The position numbers and the translations under genes are program-made. A DNA stretch of 64,000 nt. Source: Novosphingobium cyanobacteriorum. Lineage in GTDB: Bacteria; Pseudomonadota; Alphaproteobacteria; Sphingomonadales; Sphingomonadaceae. The stretch spans positions 86,275-150,274 of the forward strand of contig NZ_JAROCY010000013.1 in assembly GCF_029436685.1 (NCBI RefSeq), given 5' to 3'. Shown here one piece after another: positions 55,239 through 63,997 of this stretch. A model generated the notes under the pieces. The model was given only the letters and a program-made list of their open reading frames with translations. It was not told the DNA's origin and made no database searches. Numbering within the stretch: the first letter of the stretch is position 1; each line of letters opens with the position of its first letter.

Positions 55239-55965
55239 TGAAGATCGTCCCCTGCTTGATGGTTACCGAACCGTGCGCGCTCAGCTCGCCGGCGTGCGGC
55301 TTCGAGGCCGCCTTGCGGTAGGTCATGGAGAACACGACGTTGGCTTCGTGCGGACCCGGGAAGGCCAGCTCGACGATCTGCTCGAAGGTCACGGTCGGAC
55401 CGCGAACCACGCGCGGACGCGTGTTAACGATGATTTCGATTTCTACCGACGGGCGCGGGGCGTTGTAGAAGCGTTCGATGCCTGGAGCGCTCAAGTCGAC
55501 CAACATGGCCGGCTCGATGAGAACGTCGGTTCCGCCACGCACCTCGAGGAACACCGCCTCTTCGGGCCCGGGCTCAGCGATCTGATTGAGAATGCGGCCG
55601 CTGATTGCGGGCTTGCCCCAGCGCTGCTGGTCATCGTTGACCTCGAACTTGAATTCGCGGTCGGTGAGGAAGGCGACGAAGCGCTCGGCGCCAGCGGTGC
55701 TGAGGTCGAAAGGTTCATCGAGGCGCACGTCCTCGAAGTCGCCGGTCGGGAGGATCGCGAACAGGCTGTAACCTCGGTCGGGTTCAAGCCCTGCCGCTTC
55801 GAGCACCTGGCGGCCCAGCGGGATCGGATCGGCAACGGTGAGTGCGCGGAAGTCGAGGTTCTCGAGGGCGAACTGGAAGCGATAGGCCCGTGCCGGCCGC
55901 AGGCTCCGGCCTTCGCGGAGGGCATCGCCGACATCATCAAATTCGGGAAGTTCAGGGGTAGCCAT
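55213..55965 (-). CDS. Multiubiquitin-domain protein (three ubiquitin-like repeats)
   Basis: 250 residues, ATG 55965 with AAGGAC 8 bp upstream. Three beta-grasp-like repeats: R1 about 28-110, R2 about 115-173, R3 about 174-248. R1 and R2 share the DLSTAGAERF / DLSAPGIERF helix-loop block, and R3 ends HGSVTIKQGTIFNVTRT, the usual C-terminal strand of multiubiquitin proteins. No di-glycine terminus (ends TVQS). It would be the conjugated or scaffold protein for the E1-like enzyme encoded next. Its ORF overlaps the E1 gene by 26 bp. The 80-bp gap after the helicase gene is the only real gap in the operon. Confidence 0.8.
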   Translation of the reverse strand: MATPELPEFDDVGDALREGRSLRPARAYRFQFALENLDFRALTVADPIPLGRQVLEAAGLEPDRGYSLFAILPTGDFEDVRLDEPFDLSTAGAERFVAFLTDREFKFEVNDDQQRWGKPAISGRILNQIAEPGPEEAVFLEVRGGTDVLIEPAMLVDLSAPGIERFYNAPRPSVEIEIIVNTRPRVVRGPTVTFEQIVELAFPGPHEANVVFSMTYRKAASKPHAGELSAHGSVTIKQGTIFNVTRTVQS

Positions 55966-56045
55966 TTTGATTTGTCCTTCGGTTTGCCGGAAAAGCCCGG
56001 CTACGAAGGGACAATCGGAACAGCGGCAGCCGACCGGAAAGGCGC

Positions 56046-59000
56046 TCAGAAGTTTTTTTGCAGGGGGCCTGTCGGGACGGGCCCGCACACGAAGAACGCC
56101 GGACAGCCGGGGCAGACCCGCTGGTTGGGGTTCGTTGGAAATCTGCCAGCGCGAACATCCGCAAGTACGGTAGCGAGGAGTTCGCGGCGCCGACTGATAA
56201 CGAGCTGCGAGAGCTCGAGCGGAGTCACGGTATTACTGGTCAGATGGACAACTTCGGCGCTCGCCCCCGTCGCGTTCTCCGCGATTGCAAGTAGCGCAGC
56301 AGCCACGCTGAGATCTTCGGTGTCTGCCTTTCGGAACACGCCGGTGCGGATACGCCGGTGGATACGACGACCTCGCGCATCGACGAGCACATCGTCGGCG
56401 CTAACGATTATTTGGTCGCTTCCTATCCCGAGCGGCAATTCCGTCGGCATCTGGAATTGATGGGCATCGCGCGATCGCCGGAACCGCATCACAAGCTTGA
56501 CTGCCGTAGCCCGCAGTTCGACGAAACTTCCCGGTATGTCGAGACCGTGATCGTCGCAGGCTTGTTCGACTGTAGCCCGGAGAATTGCATCGTCGGAGAT
56601 GTCGAGCCCGCTGCGCACGACTGCGCGCACGACAGTCCGGGCGGCTTCGTGCATGCGCATGTAATCGCTCTCGGTTCGGCGGCCGCCGATGCCGAGCACA
56701 TGAGTGTAGAAGAAGCGCCGTTTACACTTTTCCTTGTCCAGCATTGCGACCTGAGAATCTCGTAAGCGAATAGGGCCGTCGATCAATAGTTTGATCGGCT
56801 CGGCTTCGAGCGCAGGTGGCAGCGCTTGGACGAGAGCGGGCACTCTTTCGATAACGGCAGGACCAAGTCGCGGCAGGAAGGTCGAAAGCGGGCGCTGCTT
56901 GCCATCTGTCTTCTCCGTGGCGGCATAAAGTATGAGACGATCGCGCGCGCGTGACGTGGCGACGTAAAACAAGCATTCGCGCTCTTCTGCGTCGCCGGCG
57001 CAAAGCGCAGCTTTGACGTCGCCGGTTATGCTGGCGATTACGCCTTCGGGGGGAAGGCAGGCAGGTGCCTTCGGAAAACTCGGGAGTGTGTCTTGGTTGA
57101 GGCCTGGTAGATGTACGCCTCGAAACTCAAGGCCTTTCGCACCGTGGATCGTCATGAGGCGGACGGCGTCGAGTCCCTGCGCCGCTACAGGTAGCTGACG
57201 TAGGTCGCGATCGTCCCCGATAGCTACCAGCCGCCTGATACGTTCAAGTAGGCGCGGAACGGTGCGACCCTCCACGCGTGGCTGCGCGCGTAGGAAGTTC
57301 ATGAACTGCCAAATCGCGATGCCTTGGCTACGTTCGGCGATGGAATCGGCTTCGGCTATTCGGGCTGCTATGCGGGTGCGGTCGAGCAGGACAGCCGCCA
57401 GAGTTCGCCACGGTGGAGAGTCGGCGTCGAATCCATCGAGAGCTGCTGCGAGCCTATCGAGCGCGGTCATTGCTTCCGCCGACACCGCTAGGCGGCGGCG
57501 CTCGGTCAGCCATTCCAAGGGTTCGGCCTCTTTGGACCGCAACGTTTCGAGGACGCAGGCGACATCGCCGAGCGGCATGGCAAAATCGGGCATGCAGCCG
57601 GTTCGGACGAGCCCCATCGCGCGACCATCAGCTAGCAAAGATAGCAGCGACAAAAGGTCCTTGACCTCGCTTCGCTCGAACAGGCTGCCCAGAAAGAGAA
57701 CGGGCACGTCCATCCGTTCGAGGTCGCGGGCGATTTCGCCAAGGCGCTCATTCCCGGTACACAGCACGGCTTGGTCTCGATAGGCAATGCCGGCTGTCCG
57801 AAGCTCTTCGATGCAGTCGGCGATTGCTACCGACTGCTCTTCCTTGGCCGGGCGGAGCCTAAGTTCGATAGGGTGACCGCTGGCGCCGCGATGGGCATCC
57901 AGCTCCGCATTCGTCCTACTCGCGGCCATCTTGGCGGCGAAAGTGGAATAGGCGGTCACGATTTCGTCACTCGACCGGTAATTGATCTCCAACCGGCCTG
58001 ATGCCGCGCCGGGAAAATCCTCGGACGTGAACTTAGAGGTGCTGATCGGGGAGGCACCGCGAAAACGATAGATCGACTGCCTTGCGTCTCCCACCACCCA
58101 GAGATTCTCGCCGGTCGGGCGCAGCGCCTTCAACAAGCGCACACTGGCTCGGTTGACGTCTTGGTATTCGTCAACAAGCACGTGATCGTAGGTCTGGCCA
58201 AGCTGGGCGGCGATCTCAGGGCGCGTCTCGAGAAGTTCGACGGGGAGTGAAACAAGGTCGCCGAAATCGATCATATGCCGTTGGCGTTTGAGCGTTTCGT
58301 AGAAAGCGTAAACGCGCGCGACTTCTGCCGCTTTCAGGGCTTCTGTATGACGCGGCTCGACGCCTTCGGCAGCAATGCGCATATTCTCGGCGTGGCGGGC
58401 ATATTCGCCGGCGTCGACGACCTCGTCCTTTGCTCTCGAGATGGCCGCTAAAATGTCCCCTATAAGACGCGTCGGATTATAGAGATCCTGGTAGTAATCG
58501 AGCGCGAGCTTGGGAAACTCTGCCTCGAGGAGCTCGACTGCTTCTACCCGGTCCATCAGGCGCGGATCGTCGGGAAGGCCGAATTCAGCATGAAAGCGCC
58601 GCACAAGATCGAGTCCGAACGCGTGGAAGGTACCAATCCACATGGCTGCTGCCGTGTCCGGTCGCTTCGCCACGATGCGCTCGGCCATCTCGCCAGCGGC
58701 TTTGTTGGAATAGGTTAAGACGAGCAGCCGCCTCGGATCTACACCCTCGTCCAGTAGTTGCACCACCCGAGCAGTGAGTGTCTGGGTCTTGCCGGTCCCA
58801 GGCCCTGCTTCGAGGAGATAGGCTCGCCCGCGGTGTCCTGCCGCTTCTGCCTGAGCAGCGTTCAATGGATACTCTTCGCGAAAGCTGCTGTCGGGTTCGA
58901 TGACAGGTAGCAGCAGACCGTCGAGCAATTGCTGCATGACAGCATCCAGCGAAGCATTCATGCGTCCTGCGATCTCGTGTGCAGTCAAACTGTCAACCAG

Positions 59001-59450
59001 ATGAAGGCGGCATAGGACCTCGCGCGGCAGGAGAAGTTCACGGGCGAACAGGTCCATTTGAACCTCGCGCCGCTGTCTTCGGCCATAGTCGACGACCCGA
59101 TCAATTCCGGTCGGTGAGGGCTCGGAGGGACGCGCCATGTCTGCGTACAGCACCGTGGGTGATGCGGTTGCATCACCTAACACATGGTGGCCGATTTCAT
59201 GCGCAATAAGGAATGCTTGTTCGAATCGGGAGCCCACGTTTTCGTGGATTATGAGATCATCGGCTGGAACCAGCGTCGCGCGGCCGTTGTCCAGACTGGC
59301 AGCGCCAGGGTTTGTTGTCTCGACGTCAAGGCCGCGTGTCTTCGCGATGGCGACAACAAATGTGTAAGGATCGGTCGGATCGAGCCCGTGCATAACGGCA
59401 TCCGCATGCATCTCGGCCGCCCTGCGGCGTCCCAGCTCGATCGCATCCAT
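56046..59450 (-). CDS. ImmA/IrrE metalloprotease-UvrD helicase-nuclease fusion
   Basis: 1134 residues. N-terminal ImmA/IrrE-type zincin: AFLIAHEIGHHVLG (His84, Glu85, His88) with Glu138 in FARELLLP as the third ligand. Then a UvrD/Rep SF1A helicase: Walker A LEAGPGTGKTQTLT (about 213-226), VLTYSNKAAGEMAERI, DEYQDVNRASVR, GDARQSIYRFRGA, and MTIHGAKGLEFRGV. The C-terminus has a nuclease-like region with LDKEKCKRRFFY and a terminal CPGCPAFFVC cluster, as in AddB/Cas4-type Fe-S PD-(D/E)xK nucleases, but the catalytic strand reads IHRRIRTG rather than D-x-K-TG, so nuclease activity is doubtful. The start abuts the upstream stop codon (TAG-ATG). Confidence 0.85.
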   Translation of the reverse strand: MDAIELGRRRAAEMHADAVMHGLDPTDPYTFVVAIAKTRGLDVETTNPGAASLDNGRATLVPADDLIIHENVGSRFEQAFLIAHEIGHHVLGDATASPTVLYADMARPSEPSPTGIDRVVDYGRRQRREVQMDLFARELLLPREVLCRLHLVDSLTAHEIAGRMNASLDAVMQQLLDGLLLPVIEPDSSFREEYPLNAAQAEAAGHRGRAYLLEAGPGTGKTQTLTARVVQLLDEGVDPRRLLVLTYSNKAAGEMAERIVAKRPDTAAAMWIGTFHAFGLDLVRRFHAEFGLPDDPRLMDRVEAVELLEAEFPKLALDYYQDLYNPTRLIGDILAAISRAKDEVVDAGEYARHAENMRIAAEGVEPRHTEALKAAEVARVYAFYETLKRQRHMIDFGDLVSLPVELLETRPEIAAQLGQTYDHVLVDEYQDVNRASVRLLKALRPTGENLWVVGDARQSIYRFRGASPISTSKFTSEDFPGAASGRLEINYRSSDEIVTAYSTFAAKMAASRTNAELDAHRGASGHPIELRLRPAKEEQSVAIADCIEELRTAGIAYRDQAVLCTGNERLGEIARDLERMDVPVLFLGSLFERSEVKDLLSLLSLLADGRAMGLVRTGCMPDFAMPLGDVACVLETLRSKEAEPLEWLTERRRLAVSAEAMTALDRLAAALDGFDADSPPWRTLAAVLLDRTRIAARIAEADSIAERSQGIAIWQFMNFLRAQPRVEGRTVPRLLERIRRLVAIGDDRDLRQLPVAAQGLDAVRLMTIHGAKGLEFRGVHLPGLNQDTLPSFPKAPACLPPEGVIASITGDVKAALCAGDAEERECLFYVATSRARDRLILYAATEKTDGKQRPLSTFLPRLGPAVIERVPALVQALPPALEAEPIKLLIDGPIRLRDSQVAMLDKEKCKRRFFYTHVLGIGGRRTESDYMRMHEAARTVVRAVVRSGLDISDDAILRATVEQACDDHGLDIPGSFVELRATAVKLVMRFRRSRDAHQFQMPTELPLGIGSDQIIVSADDVLVDARGRRIHRRIRTGVFRKADTEDLSVAAALLAIAENATGASAEVVHLTSNTVTPLELSQLVISRRRELLATVLADVRAGRFPTNPNQRVCPGCPAFFVCGPVPTGPLQKNF

Positions 59451-60044
59451 CTATTCGCCGCTACCTGCCAGAAGCTTCGACCGATCAGCCTCGGAAACCC
59501 CGGCATCGATCAGGATTTGCTCAAAGGTCATTTGCTCCGCGGAGCCGGGCGGGCGGCCCGACTTATAGCTTCTGCCGGTGGTCATGGGTATTGGCGGCTG
59601 GCGCATGGCTGCGATCACATGCGCGGGAGGCAAGTCGAGAGCGTCCGAGAGGTTGCCAAGGATGGTATCGGGAAGGCTCGATGCCAGGACGCGGTGCTCT
59701 CGCAGGCACGTGATGACCTGCCTCGGCACGCCGAGTTTGCGAGCTAGGTCCTTGCCGATGTCTCCAGTGAGGCGGGCCAACGGGTCTTCGCCGGCGGGTT
59801 CGCTTGGAGTAGCCGCCTTGTGCGTGATCCATGCGGCATCGATGCGCGATTCATCGGTAGCCGACAGAGGACTCTCGTCTTCGTGCTCTGGTGCCGCAAG
59901 CAACTGCGAAAAATCGATGAGCTGGATGGCATACTGCGGATAATCCTCGACGTATTGTCGAAGCACGTCGCCATCATGGACGCCTTCTGATTGAAACAAA
60001 TCGAGCACAGCGTCGAGGGTGAGGGGCAGCGGGTTGGCGGTCAT
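59451..60044 (-). CDS. Small protein with possible helix-turn-helix, operon gene 2
   Basis: 197 residues. Starts on ATGA overlapping the sigma-like gene stop; ends immediately before the helicase start. The N-terminal half is acidic and helical (LDLFQSEGVHDGDVLRQYVEDYPQYAIQLIDF). The middle IGKDLARKLGVPRQVITCLREHRVLASSLPDTILGNLSDALDLPP has the spacing of an XRE-type helix-turn-helix. The tail carries SYKSGRPPGSAEQMTFEQIL. Partners of ImmA/IrrE peptidases are usually XRE-type repressors, so this could be the cleaved regulator or an anti-sigma protein. That is inference; no family recognised. Confidence 0.6.
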   Translation of the reverse strand: MTANPLPLTLDAVLDLFQSEGVHDGDVLRQYVEDYPQYAIQLIDFSQLLAAPEHEDESPLSATDESRIDAAWITHKAATPSEPAGEDPLARLTGDIGKDLARKLGVPRQVITCLREHRVLASSLPDTILGNLSDALDLPPAHVIAAMRQPPIPMTTGRSYKSGRPPGSAEQMTFEQILIDAGVSEADRSKLLAGSGE

Positions 60045-60823
60045 TGGTCGTCCCCAGGATTAAACAGGGCCCCGAGTGCTTTTAACGCTCGGTCCCGATA
60101 GTTGCGAACCGTCTTCTCAGAGCAGTTTAGAGCCTTCGCTATTGTCATCACCGAAGGGTCGCTTGAATCGATTTGCCAACCGCTCAAAAGGAGGTGAATG
60201 GTCCTTCTTTGTTCAATTGGCAGAGCCTCAATCGCTCTATGGAAACGTGTCCGGAAAAGCGGATCGGTAAGCAGTTCGGCGTCGAGAAGACTTGTCGTGG
60301 TTGCCTGGGCTGCGTCATCGGACGTGCCGCTGCTCTCGTCGTCCAGCGACGCGGTGCGACTTTCCTCTTGCCAGACTCGGTCCTGCGCATCGAGGCGCAA
60401 GCGTTTAACGGCGAGGTCGAACCGGACCTCGAAGAAGTCCAGCTTGTCGTCGGGCTCCTTACGATCCTTCGCGAGCATCTCGACGAAGCGGTCGAAAACG
60501 GCGTTGCGGATGCGCTCGTTGCTGAGCGAAGAGGAATCCTTGGAGATTTCGGCTCGCGGTACCGATCGGAGCACCCTCTCGATAAGGATCTTATATAACT
60601 GTTCGAACCAAGCGTCCGAGTTGTCCCGGCGACTCCTCCGGACGAAATAAAGCAAGCACTCACTCGGCAGGTAATCCGGATGCTTGCGATCGCGGATGCG
60701 TGCGCGTTCAAGGAGCACATTACGCGGCAGATTGGCGAGACCTGCGAGAAGCGGTTCAATGATGTCGGGACGTTGATAAAGTGTCCCGTCGGCTTTTCGC
60801 TTAGTGAGCGGAACAATCAACAT
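60041..60823 (-). CDS. Sigma-70-like factor, first gene of the ubiquitin-like operon
   Basis: 260 residues from ATG 60823 (GGGAGG 2 bp upstream; a TTG one codon in would be better spaced, and an upstream TTG at 60886 is open). Residues about 194-252 (ALPIEQRRTIHLLLSG, then TIAKALNCSEKTVRNYRDRALKAL) form a sigma region 4-like helix-turn-helix. The segment about 50-140 is helical with basic and acidic patches that could be region 2, but no clean -10-recognition motif is visible. It heads the operon, so it may direct transcription of the cluster. Divergent from the ParB-like gene. Confidence 0.65.
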   Translation of the reverse strand: MLIVPLTKRKADGTLYQRPDIIEPLLAGLANLPRNVLLERARIRDRKHPDYLPSECLLYFVRRSRRDNSDAWFEQLYKILIERVLRSVPRAEISKDSSSLSNERIRNAVFDRFVEMLAKDRKEPDDKLDFFEVRFDLAVKRLRLDAQDRVWQEESRTASLDDESSGTSDDAAQATTTSLLDAELLTDPLFRTRFHRAIEALPIEQRRTIHLLLSGWQIDSSDPSVMTIAKALNCSEKTVRNYRDRALKALGALFNPGDDQ

Positions 60824-61073
60824 TTCCTCCCTTGTCCGCACGTTAGCATCGATGCGGCGGTCTGTTAATCGCCACTGAAAAAACAACCGGAAAGGCCGGA
60901 GTAAAAAATTTGATTTCGTCCAGTGCTCCTCGGCTGTGTTTGGTGCCGGCTATACAAATATGGCTGAGCCATGCCCTAGGCGCTCCGGAGCCGTGTGGCT
61001 TGCCCTGCCGATCGGCAGTTTCGCTGCGAACGCATTAGAGTGGAGTGGGCTTTGCCCTAATTGAGCCATTTGG

Positions 61074-61090
61074 ACGTCGATAGTCGACGT
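61074..61090. promoter_or_regulatory. 7-3-7 inverted repeat upstream of the ParB-like gene
   Basis: ACGTCGA-TAG-TCGACGT, 28 bp before the ParB-like ATG, in the 295-bp gap between the divergent sigma-like and ParB-like genes. A plausible operator or partition-type site. I see no other gene in this gap. Confidence 0.35.
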
Positions 61091-61118
61091 GCCGGGCTCA
61101 CAATCAGGAGTGTGACCC

Positions 61119-63101
61119 ATGATCAAGTCGATCCCGCTGAACAAGCTTGTCCAGTCGCCCCGCAATGTCCGCCGTCACAGCGATGCTGCTGCGGATGCCG
61201 AGCTCAAGGCCAGCATCGCTGCCTGCGGCCTTCTGCAGAACCTCATCGTCAGACCCGCCGCCAAGGGCAGGTTCGAGGTCGAAGCCGGGGAGCGCCGCCG
61301 CCGCGCCATGTTCGCGCTAGCAGACGAAAAGATCCTTGCCCGCGATCACGAAGTCACCTGCCTCGTGCTCGAGGACAGCGCCGAAGCCGCGGTCGAGACC
61401 AGCCTCGCGGAGAACTTCCACCGTCTCGCCATGAACCCGGCCGACGAAGCCCAGGCCTTTGCGGCGCTCGTGGCAGGCGGTGCGACTGTCGAAGATGTTG
61501 CCCGCCGTTTCGGCCTGACTGTCCGCTTCGTCGAGGGTCGGCTGCGTCTCGCAACGCTTGCGCCCGTCGTGTTCGAGGCACTGGCCTCCGGCCAAATCAC
61601 CCTCGATATCGCCAAGGCTTTCGGCGCGACCTCAGACCAGGACATCCAGGCCCGGGTGTTCGAGCAGGTTTCCTCGGCCTACTATGCCCCCAATCCGGAC
61701 AGCATCCGGCGCATGGTCCTTTCCGGCACAGTCCGGGGCAGCGATCCGCGCGCCCGTCTCGTTGGCCGCGACGCCTATATTGCCGCGGGCGGCCGGATCG
61801 AGCGTGAGCTGTTCGACAACGACGACAGCGAATCCTGGGTGGATGTTGCCTTGCTAGAAAGCCTTGCCGCCGCGAAGATGGAAGAGCAGGCCAAAGCCCT
61901 CGCCGCCGAGCAGGGTCTCGCTTGGGTCAAGCCGACGCTCGATCCCTATGCCAGCCACGATCTGGTCGAAGGGCTGGTCCGGCTTCCTGCCGAACCGGCG
62001 CCATTGACCGACGCAGAATTGGCAAGGCTCGACGAACTCGATGCCTCCTATGACGAGCATGCGGCGATCCTCGAGGATGAGGACAGTGCCGAGGAGGCTG
62101 TGGCAGCCGCCGAAGCGGCGATCGAGGCCATCGAACGCGAATGCCAGGACATTCGTGCCCGCCCGCCCGTCATCGCGCCGGAGCTCAAGGCCGAGGCAGG
62201 AATGGTTCTGGTGCTCTCCCGCGATGGCACACCGGTTCTCCAGCCGGTGTTCTACGGCGAGCGTCAGGCTGAACCCACCGAAGCCGACGACGGGATCGAA
62301 GTCGTTGCAGGCGAAGAAGGTTCGGACAGGCACCGGACCACCTTGTCGAAACGTCTGGTCGACGAACTCGCGATGCAGCGCCGCGATGTTCTGGCACTTC
62401 ACGTTGCATCCGATCCCGGGCTGGCGCTCGACATCATGGTCTTCACCCTCGCCGATGCCGATACCCACGACTGGCAGGCGCGCCCTTCGACCACGCTGCG
62501 CGCGCCTGTTCCAGCAGGCCCGATCATCGGCTTCGAAGCCAAGGATGCGCCGGCGAGCAGCGCGCTTGCTGAGCTCAGATCCGGCCTCGACGAAAGCTGG
62601 CGTGCGGGCACCGATGTGACTGCCCGCTTCGATCTGTTTCGGGCGCTGCCCGATGAAAGCCGAGCCGCATGGCTTGGCTTTGTCGTTGCTCGGTCGCTCG
62701 AGGCAAGCCTCAACATGTCCGGTGAGCGCCAGCTTCCGTTCCAGGATCACCTTGGCAGCCTGATCGGCATCGACATGGCGCAGTGGTGGCGTCCGACAAC
62801 CGCCAACTACTTTGACCGGGTGTCGAAGCAGGTGACCCTCGATGCGCTGACCGATGTCGGCGGTCTCGAACTCTCTTCGCGCTTTGCCTCGGTCAAGAAG
62901 GGTGACCTCGCGATGAGCGCCGAGCGCGTCTTCGCCGGCACCTACATCACCGAGGTCGAGGTCCGCGAAAAGGCCCTGGCCTGGGTGCCTGAGGTCATGC
63001 GGTTTGCCTCCGCTGCCCCGGAGGCTGGCGAAGCCGAGATCGACGCAAGCGACGCTGAGCCTGGTGTCGACTGCGAAATTCCCCGCGAACTGGCCGCCTG
63101 A
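61119..63101 (+). CDS. ParB/RepB/Spo0J-family protein (large plasmid/ICE type)
   Basis: 660 residues. MIKSIPLNKLVQSPRNVRRHSDAAADAELKASIAACGLLQNLIVRPAA followed by FEVEAGERRRRAMFAL is the ParB N-terminal nuclease-like/CTP-binding domain (the GERRRRA box). Next, ETSLAENFHRLAMNPADEAQAFAALVAGGATVEDVARRFGLTVRFVEGRLRLATL is the central helix-turn-helix. The long C-terminal part (about 430 residues, Ala/Glu-rich coiled coil at 285-340) is typical of ICE and plasmid versions that lack a ParA neighbour. It probably functions in element maintenance or regulation. An ArdC-like gene follows 167 bp later. Confidence 0.85.
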   Translation: MIKSIPLNKLVQSPRNVRRHSDAAADAELKASIAACGLLQNLIVRPAAKGRFEVEAGERRRRAMFALADEKILARDHEVTCLVLEDSAEAAVETSLAENFHRLAMNPADEAQAFAALVAGGATVEDVARRFGLTVRFVEGRLRLATLAPVVFEALASGQITLDIAKAFGATSDQDIQARVFEQVSSAYYAPNPDSIRRMVLSGTVRGSDPRARLVGRDAYIAAGGRIERELFDNDDSESWVDVALLESLAAAKMEEQAKALAAEQGLAWVKPTLDPYASHDLVEGLVRLPAEPAPLTDAELARLDELDASYDEHAAILEDEDSAEEAVAAAEAAIEAIERECQDIRARPPVIAPELKAEAGMVLVLSRDGTPVLQPVFYGERQAEPTEADDGIEVVAGEEGSDRHRTTLSKRLVDELAMQRRDVLALHVASDPGLALDIMVFTLADADTHDWQARPSTTLRAPVPAGPIIGFEAKDAPASSALAELRSGLDESWRAGTDVTARFDLFRALPDESRAAWLGFVVARSLEASLNMSGERQLPFQDHLGSLIGIDMAQWWRPTTANYFDRVSKQVTLDALTDVGGLELSSRFASVKKGDLAMSAERVFAGTYITEVEVREKALAWVPEVMRFASAAPEAGEAEIDASDAEPGVDCEIPRELAA

Positions 63102-63268
63102 CCTCCTCCTGACAGGCTCGGCCACTCGCACCTCGAGAAGCGGTCCTTCGGCTCACGCCGGAGGGCCGCTTCTCTATTGGGAGGAGAGCAGAGGGGGCTC
63201 GGGAACCTCTGGCACTGACCGGCGAACCCGTCGCCGATTGTCCAGATGCCGCCATCAGGAGAACCATC

Positions 63269-63997
63269 ATGGCCTATCGCAAGGAGCAGGGCGGCGGCCT
63301 GTCGCCCGCCACCCGTATCACCCAGGAAATCATCGCCCGTCTGGAAGCTGGCACAAAGCCGTGGATCAAGCCGTGGCGCGGTGTCCCGGTCTCCCGGCCC
63401 TTGCGGGCCTGTGGGACTCCGTACCGCGGCATGAACGTGTTCTGGCTCTGGATGGTCGCCGACATGTGCGGCTACGCATCGCCGTTCTGGATGACCTACA
63501 ACCAGGCGAAATCGCTCGGAGCTCAGGTCCGCAAGGGCGAGAAGTCGACCATCGCGATCTTCTACAAGAGCTACACCAAAGAGGTGGAAGCCCCCGATAC
63601 CGGCGAAAAGACCGACGAGGCCCGCCGGGTACTGAAGGCCTATCCGGTCTTCAATGCCGATCAGGTCGAGGGTCTGCCCGAGCGCTTTCATCCGGCCGCA
63701 ACGCTGGAACTGATCGAGCCGGAAGGCCGCGAGGCTGACCTCGACGCCTTCTTCGCCGCCATCCCCGTCAACCTGCGCCATCAGGGCTGCGAGGCCTATT
63801 ACGAGCCGACTGCGGATCGCGTGACGATGCCGCCGGTCAGCCTGTTTGGCGGTTTCGATCACTATTACGCCACGCTTGCCCACGAGGTATGTAACATCGC
63901 AAGTGTCCTCATTTCGAGGACAGTCGATGGCCTCCTCACTTTGGTTGCGCGGCACCATCGCAGGGCCTGCCTTGCGATGTCAGGACGGGAGTCCTGA
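63269..63997 (+). pseudogene. ArdC-like antirestriction protein, interrupted by insertion
   Basis: The first about 206 codons read as an ArdC/DUF1738-type protein: ITQEIIARLEAGTKPWIKPW, then PYRGMNVFWLW and FWMTYNQAKSLGAQVRKGEKSTIAIFYKS (ssDNA-binding domain), and the start of the zincin domain YYATLAHE. After His-Glu the family sequence should continue to HExxH and a C-terminal domain. Instead, at about 63887, it switches to unrelated sequence and stops at 63997. The metalloprotease site is therefore destroyed. ArdC proteins protect entering conjugative DNA from restriction. Confidence 0.75.

Noticed and set aside
54435..56460. Plus-strand frames opposite the E1-like, multiubiquitin and helicase genes
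   Set aside because: They are shadows; the minus-strand proteins have coherent families and overlapping start/stop coupling.
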